Positions 1 to 10,200 of a stretch of DNA of 64,000 bases are shown piece after piece. Position numbers and translations under genes: made by a program. The first letter of the stretch is position 1; each line of letters begins with the position of its first letter. This stretch comes from SZUA-309 sp965215995 (GTDB lineage: Bacteria; Pseudomonadota; Gammaproteobacteria; Pseudomonadales; Azotimanducaceae), in assembly GCA_965215995.1 (NCBI GenBank), contig OZ244128.1:3534001-3598000 (forward strand), read 5' to 3'. A model generated the notes under the pieces. That model was not told the origin of the DNA and made no database searches. It was given only the letters and a program-made list of their open reading frames with translations.

Positions 1-2
1 AT

Positions 3-719
3 CCGTTTCAGGCTTTCCGGGATGTCTGGCGAAACCCTCATGCCAGGCTCCTGATCGTGGTCACCTTCATCGAGCAGGTGGGCTCTGCGGCCATCGGGGT
101 GCTGACGCTCTACGTGACCCAGTACGTTGTCGGTGCACCGCTCTGGGCGCCGATCATCATCCTCTGCTACATGGTGCCGTCGTCTTTCTCAGTGCCTCTA
201 TGGCTGCCCCTGTCCCGCCGTTTCGGCAAGGTCCGGCTCTGGATGTTCTCCATGCTGCTCACGGGTTTCTCGTTCGGCGCCATGTTCGCGCTGCCGTTCC
301 TCGACAGCGTCGACTTCAAGATCTTCTATATCTGTTTCTTCGCGGTCACCGCCGGGCTTGCAGCCGGTTGTGGTGGCACGCTGTCACCCTCCATACAAGG
401 GGACGTGATCGACTACGATGAGATGGTGACCGGTGAGCGCAAGGAGGGGTCCTACTTTGCTGCCTGGAATTTCGTCTACAAAGGGGCGACGGGCGTAATG
501 ATGCTGCTCACTGGATTCGTTCTGCAATTCGCCGGCTTTGTGCCCAACGTGGACCAGACCATGACGGTGCAGATCTCCATGGTCACGCTTTACGGGCTGT
601 TTCCGCTGGTCTGTTACGTGATTGGGGCAGCGCTGTTCAGCCGCTTCAAGCTGGACGAGAAAGAGCACGCCAAGATCCGTCAGGTGCTGGATCAACGGTC
701 CGCGACCGGCGCGGGTTGA
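3..719 (+). CDS. GPH/MFS_2-type sugar:cation symporter, C-terminal part
   Basis: The reading frame is open from the first bases of the window, so the gene starts upstream and only about 238 codons are present. The visible part has five or six hydrophobic helices and ends in a polar cytoplasmic tail rich in Lys and Glu. The segment QGDVIDYDEMVTGERKEG is the signature loop of the glycoside-pentoside-hexuronide (MelB/XynB-like) family, where the Asp and Glu residues lie near the central cytoplasmic loop. Family knowledge implies inner-membrane cation-coupled uptake of a sugar or glycoside. The substrate cannot be told from this fragment. It ends four bases before the convergent lytic transglycosylase stop. 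Confidence 0.85.
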   Translation, partial: PFQAFRDVWRNPHARLLIVVTFIEQVGSAAIGVLTLYVTQYVVGAPLWAPIIILCYMVPSSFSVPLWLPLSRRFGKVRLWMFSMLLTGFSFGAMFALPFLDSVDFKIFYICFFAVTAGLAAGCGGTLSPSIQGDVIDYDEMVTGERKEGSYFAAWNFVYKGATGVMMLLTGFVLQFAGFVPNVDQTMTVQISMVTLYGLFPLVCYVIGAALFSRFKLDEKEHAKIRQVLDQRSATGAG

Positions 720-723
720 TCAC

Positions 724-1956
724 TCAATCACCGGCGGTGTCTGCCATCGAGCGGATCTTTTCCACCACCATCGGATCCAGATGACCGTCCGGGATGAGCC
801 CGTTGTCGGCTTGAAAGAGACTCACAGCACCTCGGGTCGCCGGTCCGAGCCGTCCATCCGGTTCACCCGGATCGTAGCCGAGATGCTTGAGCTGTTTCTG
901 CAGCGCCATCAGATCGTCGTTGGAGAACCGCAGATCGTCCTCGGGTGGTGAGGTCTGCAGCCTGCCTGCACCGGCAATCCTATCTGCAAGATGGCCCACG
1001 GCCAGTGCGTAGTAGACGGATCGGTTCCAGCCCATGATCACATCGAAATTCTCGTAAGTCAGAAACGCGGGCCCACGATGCCCGGCAGGTAGTCGTAGCG
1101 CTGCGTCCACAGGCACCGTTGCCAGCGGGTGGCCGAAAGCATCGGTCACCCCGAGCTTTCGCCAGTCGCCGAGCGGTCGCTTTACCGCGCCACGAGTCAG
1201 GCCGTAGTCGAACGCTTCCGGCAGTTGCACTTCCCGGCCCCAGCGCAGGCCGGCTTCCCAGCCCAGTGCTTTGAGGAAGTTTCCGGCGGAAGCAAGGGCA
1301 TCTTCCGTGCTGGCGAAGAGATCACGGCGGCCGTCGCCGTCGTAGTCAACGGCGTACTTGAGATAAGCACTTGGCATGAACTGCACGTGGCCCATGGCAC
1401 CGGCCCAGGAACCGTTCATGTCATCGGCTGCCACATCGCCCCCATCGATAATCCTGAGCGCGGAGATCAGCTCGCCTGTGAAGTAGCGGCTCCGGCGTCG
1501 GTCGCAGGCCAGCGTGGCAAGAGAGCTGGGGATGGCCATCTTGCCGAGGTAGCTGCCGAAGTTGGTCTCTAGGCCCCAGAAAGAAACCAGGTACTGTGGC
1601 GGCACGCCGGTGTGGTCTCGGATGGTCTCGAGAAGGTCGCGATGAGTGGCCAGCATCTCACGTCCTGTCTCGACCCGGGCAGAGGTGACTCGACGGTTGA
1701 AGTAGTCTGCGAAGGTCTGGGTGAATTCGGGTTGGCGGCGGTCCAGTTCCAGCACCCGTTCAGACAATTCGACCTGCCCGAGCACCCGTTCAGTCGTCTC
1801 CGCTGAGATGCCGGCCTCAATGGCCGCTGTCTTGAAGGTGACCAGACAGGTTTCAAACGCGGCCTGATCGATGGGTGGTGGAGACTCTTCAGCGGCAGCG
1901 GTGCCGGTCAGCAGGCTGGTCGTGCCGGTGAGCAGACCGAGCAGCGTGCCTGCCAA
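724..1956 (-). CDS. MltB-family lytic murein transglycosylase with peptidoglycan-binding domain
   Basis: A periplasmic enzyme that cleaves the MurNAc-GlcNAc bond of peptidoglycan with formation of 1,6-anhydroMurNAc. An SLT_2 fold fills most of the protein. The motif FWGLETNFG carries the catalytic Glu (about residue 130 from the start used here), and GAMGHVQFMPS follows as in MltB. A PG_binding_1 domain closes the C terminus (about residues 340-400, LKHLGYDPGEPDGRLGPAT). A signal peptide begins RRSLAG and ends near TGTAAA; there is no convincing lipobox, so it is probably soluble. The frame is open to 2148 but that extension runs inside the preceding gene, so a TTG at 1956 was chosen. No good Shine-Dalgarno supports it, and the start is uncertain. 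Confidence 0.88.
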   Translation of the reverse strand: MAGTLLGLLTGTTSLLTGTAAAEESPPPIDQAAFETCLVTFKTAAIEAGISAETTERVLGQVELSERVLELDRRQPEFTQTFADYFNRRVTSARVETGREMLATHRDLLETIRDHTGVPPQYLVSFWGLETNFGSYLGKMAIPSSLATLACDRRRSRYFTGELISALRIIDGGDVAADDMNGSWAGAMGHVQFMPSAYLKYAVDYDGDGRRDLFASTEDALASAGNFLKALGWEAGLRWGREVQLPEAFDYGLTRGAVKRPLGDWRKLGVTDAFGHPLATVPVDAALRLPAGHRGPAFLTYENFDVIMGWNRSVYYALAVGHLADRIAGAGRLQTSPPEDDLRFSNDDLMALQKQLKHLGYDPGEPDGRLGPATRGAVSLFQADNGLIPDGHLDPMVVEKIRSMADTAGD

Positions 1957-2002
1957 CGACCGACGGAGGAATCCGGGATTGGTCGCTGTTGCCCGTGGCG
2001 CC

Positions 2003-2317
2003 TCAGATGGCTTCGAGGTTGTCTTCCGAGTCGCTAGGGACCAGGCTGAGCGACGTGCCTTGAACAAAAGGTTCCAGGTCTTCCAGGAGCATTTCGGGAT
2101 CAAGCCGGCCGAGCGGCCCCTGGGCGAGTTTCTGTAAACCTCGGGCAATGTCTGACAATCCTTGATTCAGTACCGCACGCGCCGCTTCGGTGTCGCTCAA
2201 TTCCAGGATCTGCTGGTATTCCTGCAGACCACGGAGCATCTGAACGATGGCCTTCTCGTCCTTGCGGCTTGGGGCCAATAGGGCCTGATTATGACGTTGT
2301 CGCCCGGTGACGTACAT
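2003..2317 (-). CDS. hypothetical protein, 104 aa
   Basis: I do not recognise this protein. It is mostly helical and acidic, with an N-terminal basic part (GRQRHNQALLAPSRKDE) and a C-terminal LEDLEPFVQG-like stretch; there is no signal peptide or membrane segment. The frame is also open from a TTG at 2329, but the ATG at 2317 is preferred. It lies just upstream of the lytic transglycosylase on the same strand and its stop falls about 46 bases before the chosen start of that gene, so the two are probably cotranscribed. Its amino-acid composition looks coding, unlike the overlapping frames. Confidence 0.55.
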   Translation of the reverse strand: MYVTGRQRHNQALLAPSRKDEKAIVQMLRGLQEYQQILELSDTEAARAVLNQGLSDIARGLQKLAQGPLGRLDPEMLLEDLEPFVQGTSLSLVPSDSEDNLEAI

Positions 2318-2359
2318 GATGGCGTCCAATCCCGATCTTGGTTTTTGTGTCCACGGCTA

Positions 2360-2377
2360 GTGTCGACAAGTTGACAC
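2360..2377. promoter_or_regulatory. inverted repeat in divergent promoter region (candidate operator)
   Basis: The arms GTGTCGAC and GTTGACAC are separated by AA and pair with one mismatch. The right arm contains a TTGACA hexamer (2371-2376) of the kind found at -35 boxes. The site sits between the minus-strand unit ending in the lytic transglycosylase and the plus-strand MBL hydrolase, so it could control either. The TetR gene 1 kb downstream is one possible ligand, but nothing in the sequence proves that. Confidence 0.35.
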
Positions 2378-2452
2378 AAGGGGTACTTGAAAAAGTCTTG
2401 AGACAATCTGTACACACCTCAAAATGAGACTTTTTCCGCAGGAGACGCGCGC

Positions 2453-3295
2453 ATGCTCAAGTGGCAGGTCGGAAAGGTGAAGATCACCCAGGTCGTGGAG
2501 CTCACCACGGCATCGCTTGGACCTTATTTACTGCCTCAGGCCACCCCGGAAGCGTTGGCTGCGCTGCCCTGGATCGATCCTTTCGTGGATGAGGAGAAGC
2601 GAATGGTGCTGTCCATGCACAGCCTGATCGTGGAGTCTGACGGTCGACTGCTGATGGTGGACACCTGCATCGGTAACGACAAGGAACGCACCTATCCGCG
2701 CTGGAACAGGATGCAGACCGACTTTCTGCAGAAGCTTGAAACCGCCGGTTTCACACCGGCGCAATTCGATACGGTGCTCTGCACCCATATGCATGTGGAT
2801 CATGTGGGCTGGAACACCCGTCTGGTAGAAGGTGCCTGGCAGCCCACCTTCGCCAACGCCCGCTACCTGTACTCGGAAGACGAGTGGGCGCACTGGCGCA
2901 CAGAGCCTCAGGAATACGGCCCGGTGATCGAGGACTCTGTGCAGCCTATTTTTGATGCGGGGCTCGCCGATCTGGTCCGACCCGACCACCGGGTGACCGA
3001 CGAAGTCTGGCTGGAACCCACTCCGGGCCACACGCCGGGTCATGTGAGCATCCACATCGCGTCAGATGGTGAAGAAGCGGTGATCACCGGCGACATGATC
3101 CATCACCCCTGTCAGATTGCGCATGCACAGTGGTCGAGCACGGCGGACTGGAATCAGACGTTGAGTGCGGAGACCCGCACGGCTTTTCTGCAGCGCTACA
3201 CAGACCGCCCGGTGCTCATCATCGGCACGCATTTCGCCGCGCCGACCGCCGGGCACATCGTTCGAGATGGGGAAACCTACCGGCTGAGCTACTGA
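2453..3295 (+). CDS. MBL-fold metallo-hydrolase
   Basis: A 280-residue metallo-beta-lactamase-fold hydrolase. Metal ligands are visible as HMHVDH (about residues 108-113, the HxHxDH motif), the His of TPGHTPGH, the Asp of ITGDMIHH and a final His in IGTHFAAP. The overall pattern is that of the quorum-quenching lactonase / organophosphate hydrolase-like branch of the family, with no signal peptide, hence cytoplasmic. AGGAGA lies eight bases before the ATG. It is followed by a TetR gene and a catabolic-looking cluster, so a role in opening a lactone or ester in that pathway is a reasonable guess, but the substrate is unknown. Confidence 0.88.
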   Translation: MLKWQVGKVKITQVVELTTASLGPYLLPQATPEALAALPWIDPFVDEEKRMVLSMHSLIVESDGRLLMVDTCIGNDKERTYPRWNRMQTDFLQKLETAGFTPAQFDTVLCTHMHVDHVGWNTRLVEGAWQPTFANARYLYSEDEWAHWRTEPQEYGPVIEDSVQPIFDAGLADLVRPDHRVTDEVWLEPTPGHTPGHVSIHIASDGEEAVITGDMIHHPCQIAHAQWSSTADWNQTLSAETRTAFLQRYTDRPVLIIGTHFAAPTAGHIVRDGETYRLSY

Positions 3296-3353
3296 AGCAT
3301 GACATCGGGTCGCTCGTCTTCGCGGAATCGGCTACACGGCAGGAGGTTATACC

Positions 3354-3455
3354 ATCGGCTACTACTCCGACCCGAAGCAGGGCGCTGAGCGGGGCACCCG
3401 GCAGGCAGAAGAGGCCGTTGGCTACCAGCCTCCGACGCAGGGTCTCGTGCAGTGA
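3354..3455 (+). other. possible short coupled ORF or gene remnant before the TetR gene
   Basis: Reading the frame that ends at TGA 3453-3455 gives a polar, coding-looking peptide (GYYSDPKQGAERGTRQ...). AGGAGG at 3340-3345 lies eight bases before ATC 3354, but there is no ATG, GTG or TTG in frame. Its stop overlaps the GTG start of the TetR gene (3452), which itself has no Shine-Dalgarno. It may be a small protein with a rare ATC start that couples translation to the regulator, or the tail of a lost gene. Confidence 0.25.
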
Positions 3456-4078
3456 GTGAAGCGCTGCCTGCCGTACCCATTCAGGCGCGGGCAAAGAAAA
3501 CCTACGAAGCGCTGCTCGAAGCGGCTCAGGAGATACTCGCGGAATTGGGGTACGACGCGTTGAACTCCAACGCGATTGCCGAGCGGGCAGGACTCACGCC
3601 GCCCGCTTTCTATCGCTACTTCCGGGACAAGCACATGCTGCTGGCGATCCTGGCCGAACGGCTTCTTGCGGCTCAGAACGAGCTGGTAGGGCCGGCCCTG
3701 GAACCGGTCGCAGCAGGTTTCGGCAGTTCGGTTGATGCCATTGAACGGCTGCTGCTTGCCGACATTGAGTTATCCCGTTCGTTCACCGCTACCCGGGAGT
3801 TACTCGTGCTGATGCGAGCATTGCCGGAGCTACGGGAGATCCGGCTTGCCACTCACGAGCAGATGGCCAGGCTGCTCGCCGACGCGACAAAGGAGCACTA
3901 TCCGCATCTTTCCCCCAGCGTGCTGAGGGTCCGTACACGCCTGTCGACGGACCTCTACTTCAGCACGCTGGAAATGCTGTTCGAAACGGGCTTCCGGCAC
4001 CAGGCGGAAGTGGTCCGGCGTTATGCCATAGCGGTTGCAGCGGCAACCTCTCTGTCGGAAGAACTCGAGGCTGGTTAA
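3452..4078 (+). CDS. TetR/AcrR-family transcriptional regulator
   Basis: A 208-residue one-component regulator. The N-terminal helix-turn-helix covers roughly residues 13-60 with the family pattern ILAELGYDALNSNAIAERAG followed by TPPAFYRYFRDKHMLL. The rest is the variable ligand-binding, dimerisation helix bundle. The start is a GTG overlapping the stop of a possible short upstream frame. The gene converges on the minus-strand MFS gene with no spacing between the stops. Its position between an MBL hydrolase and a transporter, GST and luciferase-like oxidoreductase run suggests it controls one or both, with a small hydrophobic ligand; this is inference from context. Confidence 0.9.
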   Translation: MSEALPAVPIQARAKKTYEALLEAAQEILAELGYDALNSNAIAERAGLTPPAFYRYFRDKHMLLAILAERLLAAQNELVGPALEPVAAGFGSSVDAIERLLLADIELSRSFTATRELLVLMRALPELREIRLATHEQMARLLADATKEHYPHLSPSVLRVRTRLSTDLYFSTLEMLFETGFRHQAEVVRRYAIAVAAATSLSEELEAG

Positions 4079-5461
4079 TCAGAGGTTCCCAAGCTTCCAA
4101 GTCCCTGTTTCCGCCGCTGCCTGTCGATAGGCGGGCAGGCAGTACCAGAACAGTGCCGCCGCGCTTGGATAGAAGATCCCCACGGCGGTGGCGATGGAGT
4201 AGTGCAGCAGCGCGTCATCCTGATAGAGAAAATCCGTGAACGCGGCCAGCACGCTGGTGCCCACCGCCATACCGAGAATGTTGGTGACAAAGATATACAC
4301 GGCAGTCAGCTGGCCGCGGAGCTGGTTCGGGGAGATCACCACAAAAGAAACGGCCATCACCCCAAGGTAAGAGCCGGATAGCAAGGTGGCCGGAACGAGC
4401 AGAATCAGCGTCAGGGTGGCGTCACCTGCCAGCGGGGCAGCGACGGCAGGGAGGATGGCAGCCAATGCGGTCAGCACCATGGCTCGCACGTATGAGTCCG
4501 TGTGGCCACGGGCGGCCAGGAAGTTGGCGAGCCAGGCACCGAAGAAGACCCCCAGGCCGCCGCCGACGAGGATGATCGTACCGAACCAGGTACCGGCTTC
4601 CGATTTGCTGAACCCATAGGCACGGGTGAAGAACTCCGGGTACCAGGCAGCGGCGCCATAGCCGGCCATGGCCATCATGGATGAGCCCAGAAAGAGGGAG
4701 AGGTAGAGGCGCTTCCGTTCCCAGATGAACCGTGCCACATCGCGAATGGGAATCTGCTCGCCTTGGACGCCATCGTGCTCGGCCAGGTCCTTACGGCTCG
4801 GTTCCTGAACCGTCAGCATCAGCAGGCCGATCAGAAGCCCGGGCGCACCCACCGTGATCAAGGTGGCCTGCCAGGCTTTGATCTCTCCGAACAGCGGCAG
4901 GCTCAGGCTTTCGAATCCGGCATAGAAGTCATAGAGAACTCCGCCGACGATCAGCGCCAGGCCGCCGCCCACTTTCACGGCCAGCTTGTAGATCGACATG
5001 GCGTAGCCCACCTGATGCGGCCGGAAGCTGTCGAGAATCATCGAGTAGGCAGGCGGCGCCAGGCCGGCTTCACCTGCACCAACGGCCATGCGGGCGACGA
5101 AGAGCTGCGTGAAGTTCTTTGTCAGGCCGCAGGCCACCGTGGCAAGGCTCCAGAAAGAGACGGAGACGAAGATGATGAGCTTTCGCGTGTGCTTGTCCGC
5201 GAGCCGGCCGATGGGTAGGCCGGCGAAAGTGTAGAGGAGGGCAAAGGCCGCGCCTTGCAGGAGTGAGTACTGGAAATCGGTGATGCCGAAGTCTTCCCTG
5301 ATCGGGCCGACCAGGAGGGCCAGGATCTGCCGATCGATGAAGGAGAAGATGTAGGCGATGAAGAGCAGCGCCAGACAGTAGCTGGCGGAGCCGATACCCG
5401 GATAGTCCTCCGTCAGTGCGGTTGACGTATCGGCGCCAGCTGCTTCCGGGATACTCGCCAC
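4079..5461 (-). CDS. spinster-like MFS transporter
   Basis: An inner-membrane carrier of about 460 residues with 12 predicted helices. The first helices contain IAYIFSFIDRQILALL and the loop LPIGRLADKHTRK, the MFS motif A as seen in spinster-type proteins, and GAGEAGLAPPAYSMI in helix 4. The frame is open to 5626 but that part lies inside the upstream GST gene; the GTG at 5461, 11 bases after the GST stop (5472), is the likely start. It is the last gene of a minus-strand run (LLM, LLM, GST, MFS). Substrate unknown; a hydrophobic carboxylate or lipid-like compound would fit the neighbours. Confidence 0.85.
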   Translation of the reverse strand: MASIPEAAGADTSTALTEDYPGIGSASYCLALLFIAYIFSFIDRQILALLVGPIREDFGITDFQYSLLQGAAFALLYTFAGLPIGRLADKHTRKLIIFVSVSFWSLATVACGLTKNFTQLFVARMAVGAGEAGLAPPAYSMILDSFRPHQVGYAMSIYKLAVKVGGGLALIVGGVLYDFYAGFESLSLPLFGEIKAWQATLITVGAPGLLIGLLMLTVQEPSRKDLAEHDGVQGEQIPIRDVARFIWERKRLYLSLFLGSSMMAMAGYGAAAWYPEFFTRAYGFSKSEAGTWFGTIILVGGGLGVFFGAWLANFLAARGHTDSYVRAMVLTALAAILPAVAAPLAGDATLTLILLVPATLLSGSYLGVMAVSFVVISPNQLRGQLTAVYIFVTNILGMAVGTSVLAAFTDFLYQDDALLHYSIATAVGIFYPSAAALFWYCLPAYRQAAAETGTWKLGNL

Positions 5462-5471
5462 TGACCTGGTC

Positions 5472-6104
5472 CTACCAGCGCAGTACGGATTGCGCCGCCG
5501 GCCGGGCGCGGTAGCGTTCGTCCCAGGCCCTGAGCAGGGGGCGGTCGCCGATGACGTCCGCTTCCACGAAGCGCACAAACTGCAGTGACGCCTGCATCGT
5601 GCAATCGGCGATAGAGATTCGATCACCTAGCAGGAGTGGCCTGCCGTCCGAGAGCAGGGTCTCCAGATAATCCAGAGGTGTCTGCATCTTCTTCTCCATC
5701 TCGGCCGCGCCCTCGGGGTCCGGTGGGATGCCGAGTGGTGAGTTGGTCAGATGACCGAAGCTGCCCATCGGCCCTCCCAGTCGAAGATCGATGATGCGCT
5801 CCACATCCCGAGCCCGGCCTTTCTCTTCCGGCGTGCCGGTGATCAACGCTCCGTCCGGGAACTTGTCTTCCAGATATTGGATGATGGCAAGCGATTCAAC
5901 CAGGAAAGTGCCGTCATCCAGTTCCAGCGTAGGCACTGTGCCGAATGGATTTCGAGCCAGATGTTCCGGTTCCTTGTGCCGGCCTTTCACCGTATTCACC
6001 ACGATCTGCTCGATGTCCATGTCCGTGCCGAGCTCTGCCCGCTCGGCGATGTAGAGCATCACTTTGGTCGGATTGGGTGCCAGCGGCACCATGTATAGCT
6101 TCAT
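5472..6104 (-). CDS. glutathione S-transferase family protein
   Basis: A cytoplasmic 210-residue protein with the GST layout: an N-terminal thioredoxin-like domain (about 1-80; NPFGTVPTLELDDG carries the cis-Pro and LVESLAIIQYLEDKFP the glutathione-binding Glu-Ser) and a C-terminal helical domain (GDRISIADCTMQASL is the N-capping box). The stop of the upstream LLM gene and this ATG overlap as TGATG, so translation is probably coupled. The context with two flavin-dependent oxidoreductases suggests conjugation or cleavage of an oxidised xenobiotic or aromatic intermediate; the reaction is not known. Confidence 0.9.
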   Translation of the reverse strand: MKLYMVPLAPNPTKVMLYIAERAELGTDMDIEQIVVNTVKGRHKEPEHLARNPFGTVPTLELDDGTFLVESLAIIQYLEDKFPDGALITGTPEEKGRARDVERIIDLRLGGPMGSFGHLTNSPLGIPPDPEGAAEMEKKMQTPLDYLETLLSDGRPLLLGDRISIADCTMQASLQFVRFVEADVIGDRPLLRAWDERYRARPAAQSVLRW

Positions 6105-7144
6105 CAGAGGTTCTCCACGATGTCGACGATCTGTTCCAGGAGCTCGAATCGGGCAGGGCCGAGGGGTCCGGCACTGTCGAGTCCGAGCTTTAGCGTGGTG
6201 ATACCCGCTTCCTGATATTTCCGGAGCCTGTCCCGGACCATATCCGGTGTGCCGAGCGCCTGAAACTGCGTGACCATCGCATCCGGCACCCTGGCTGCAG
6301 CGTCATCCCGCTTGCCCTCCAGCCACAGAGCCTGGATGGCTTCCGCATCTTCTTCGTAACCGGCGCGCTTGAAGGCATCGTTGTAGAAATTGGTGGTGGC
6401 CGAGCCCATGCCGCCCATGTTGAACGCCACCTGGGATCGGCGGCGATCGATCATCGCCTCCACATCGTCGCCGATCTCGACCCTGACAGACACGCAGAGA
6501 TCGAGTTCGCTCCAAGGGCGATCCGCTTTGAGAGCACCTTTCTGCAGGTAGTCCATGTGCGCCTCGGGATGATCCGGGGAGAAGGATGTTCCGAGCCAGC
6601 CGTTGGCAGCGCTTCCGGTATAGCGCAATGCATTGGGGCCGAGGGTGGCCAGATAGATTGGTATGTCCACCGGCTCGTGCGCGATCCGGATGGCTTTTCC
6701 TTCGCTGTCCGGCAGCGGCAGCTGATAGACCTTGCCGTCGTAGTGCACCTTGTTTCCGGCGAAGATCATTCGGCAGATGTCAACGGTCTCTCTGAGCCGG
6801 GTCAGCGGTGGGTGGTAGCGCACGCCATGCAGACCTTCCACCACCTGTGGGCCGCTGGCGCCCAGGCCGAGCACGAATCGGCCACCGGTGAGATCGTGCA
6901 GGGTCAGCGCTGTCATGGCAGCCATGGCCGGGGTGCGGGCGGTCACCTGCATGATGCCGGTGGCAAGCCTGATGCGTTCTGTCTTGTCGGCGAGGTATGC
7001 CAGCGGTGTGACCGCATCGCTCCACCAGGCTTCCGCGGAGAACGCCATGCTGATGCCCAGCTTCTCCGCATGCTGAACCCATTGTGTGGTCAGCGCGAGG
7101 TTGTCGGGCTGCACACCGCCAAGTTCTATCGCTAGTTTCATCAT
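6104..7144 (-). CDS. LLM-class (luciferase-like) flavin/F420-dependent oxidoreductase
   Basis: A 346-residue TIM-barrel protein of the bacterial luciferase-like family. Family marks include SAEAWWSDAVTPLAYLA near the N terminus, ERIRLATGIMQV and the glycine-rich GGRFVLGLGASGPQVVEG. C-terminal parts with TPDMVRDRLRKYQEAG and TLKLGLDSAGP resemble proteins annotated as F420-dependent. The cofactor (FMN or F420) cannot be decided by eye. The start ATGATG overlaps the stop of the second LLM gene (7141-7144). Probably one step of a small catabolic operon. Confidence 0.88.
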   Translation of the reverse strand: MMKLAIELGGVQPDNLALTTQWVQHAEKLGISMAFSAEAWWSDAVTPLAYLADKTERIRLATGIMQVTARTPAMAAMTALTLHDLTGGRFVLGLGASGPQVVEGLHGVRYHPPLTRLRETVDICRMIFAGNKVHYDGKVYQLPLPDSEGKAIRIAHEPVDIPIYLATLGPNALRYTGSAANGWLGTSFSPDHPEAHMDYLQKGALKADRPWSELDLCVSVRVEIGDDVEAMIDRRRSQVAFNMGGMGSATTNFYNDAFKRAGYEEDAEAIQALWLEGKRDDAAARVPDAMVTQFQALGTPDMVRDRLRKYQEAGITTLKLGLDSAGPLGPARFELLEQIVDIVENL

Positions 7145-8262
7145 CCCGGCCTGTTGGTTCGATTCTCGAAGCGCTCATTCGGTCGAATCTTCCGATATTC
7201 CTCGAGCACGGGTGCGAACTCCTCCGGTGTGCTGGCATGGATGATCAGTCCGTCCACACCGGCTTCGAACTGACCGACCCAGGCCTCGGCGCACTCGCGG
7301 GCGGAGCCCACGGCAGCAGGTCGCCATTCCATCGGCAGGATCTTCTCGATTTCTGCCAGCTGCCCGGTGCTGGCCACGCTGTCGATCAGCCCGCCCACAC
7401 TGGTGACGGCCTTGTGTGCGCGGAACGTCTTCAGCACCTCTTCATCCCAGCCGTTCACGCGGACCAACAGCTCTCCGTAGCCCGGGATCTGCAGATAGGT
7501 GGCAAGCCGGGCGACGATGTACTTGAGATAGACGGCTTCGGATACATCGCAGGCAGTGGCGAACACGGACCAGACCTTCACCTTGCCAGGGTCCCGGCCT
7601 GCGGCGGCTTCGCCGCGGCGCACCAACCCGACCGCATCGGTGAGCGCTTTGTCACCCATGAAGGTGTGCAGGTGCACGCCGTCGTAGATCCGGCCGGCGT
7701 GTTCCAGGCTCTTCGGACCGAAGCCGACGTAGAGGATGGGAATGTCTTCATTCACGTACGGGGCGAGGGCGAGTGCGGCGTACCTGCCGAGCGCACCCTC
7801 GTAATTGGCGAGCGTCTCTCCCCGCCAGAGCTTGCGCATCAGGTCCACGAACTCCGCCTCTCTGGCATAGGTGGGGTAAGGAATTCCCCAGGCTCTGGCA
7901 CGATGAATACTGCCTTTTGCGAGTCCCAGCGCGAAGCGGCCATTGGACAGCCGATTCAGCGTGCTGCCGATGGAGGCGGTGATCACAGGCTGGCGGGCGT
8001 TCAGGTTGGTGGCGGAAGTGCCGATGTAGATCGACTCGGTGACCGCCGCGCAGGCGCCGCAGATAGCAGAGATCTCCTTGTAGTCCGGGCGCTCGGAGAT
8101 CATCACGTTGCCGATACCGAGCGCCTCGGCATCCTGCACCTGCTTGAGTATGTCCCGCGGGGTTCGGCTGTGGCCGGGCAACCCATAAAACCCAAGCTCC
8201 GGAAATTCAGACGTGTAGCTTTCGGTCACTCTCTCTAACCCCCATGCCGTTTCGTCGCCCAT
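7141..8262 (-). CDS. LLM-class (luciferase-like) flavin-dependent oxidoreductase
   Basis: A second, clearly different luciferase-like protein of 373 residues. ELGFYGLPGHSRTPRDIL at the start, ISERPDYKEIS, IYIGTSATNLNARQPV and NGRFALGLAKGSIH are family features around the flavin pocket. It is the promoter-proximal gene of the minus-strand run and overlaps the next LLM gene by four bases. It faces the sodium:solute symporter across a 148-base divergent promoter region. Two paralogous oxidoreductases in tandem suggest successive steps or a heteromeric enzyme. An alternative start lies near VTESYTSEF, 11 codons in. Confidence 0.87.
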   Translation of the reverse strand: MGDETAWGLERVTESYTSEFPELGFYGLPGHSRTPRDILKQVQDAEALGIGNVMISERPDYKEISAICGACAAVTESIYIGTSATNLNARQPVITASIGSTLNRLSNGRFALGLAKGSIHRARAWGIPYPTYAREAEFVDLMRKLWRGETLANYEGALGRYAALALAPYVNEDIPILYVGFGPKSLEHAGRIYDGVHLHTFMGDKALTDAVGLVRRGEAAAGRDPGKVKVWSVFATACDVSEAVYLKYIVARLATYLQIPGYGELLVRVNGWDEEVLKTFRAHKAVTSVGGLIDSVASTGQLAEIEKILPMEWRPAAVGSARECAEAWVGQFEAGVDGLIIHASTPEEFAPVLEEYRKIRPNERFENRTNRPG

Positions 8263-8410
8263 CCGACGTTAGCGTACAAATGGATTCAGAGCACCTGCAC
8301 TTTTCAGTGAAGGCTGGACTCGAGCGCGCCTTCCGATCACGCTGCAGTCTGTTCTGGCCGCATCAGGTAACGAAGAATTCCGTCAACGATCTCAATCACA
8401 AGGGTCGCCA

Positions 8411-10099
<1,689 letters not shown>

Positions 10100-10141
10100 G
10101 CCGAACACACTGGACTGGGCAAGGCGAAATTTGAACCAGAA

Positions 10142-10169
10142 TTCGAATACTTTGTAGCCGTGCTAAAAT
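10142..10169 (+). promoter_or_regulatory. candidate sigma-70 promoter for the MFS gene
   Basis: TTCGAA at 10142-10147, a 16-base spacer and an extended -10 box TGCTAAAAT (10161-10169) stand 31 bases before the GTG start at 10201. The -35 match is poor, so the extended -10 carries most of the case. Confidence 0.4.
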
Positions 10170-10200
10170 TGAGGGTTTCCCGGAAGGAATCCCCGCAGAC

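Noticed and set aside
1957..2148. N-terminal extension of the lytic transglycosylase
   Set aside because: It precedes the signal peptide, runs within another gene on the same strand and has no signal or domain character.
7084..8238. Plus-strand frame of 384 codons
   Set aside because: Shadow of the LLM oxidoreductase gene on the minus strand, without motif or start signal.
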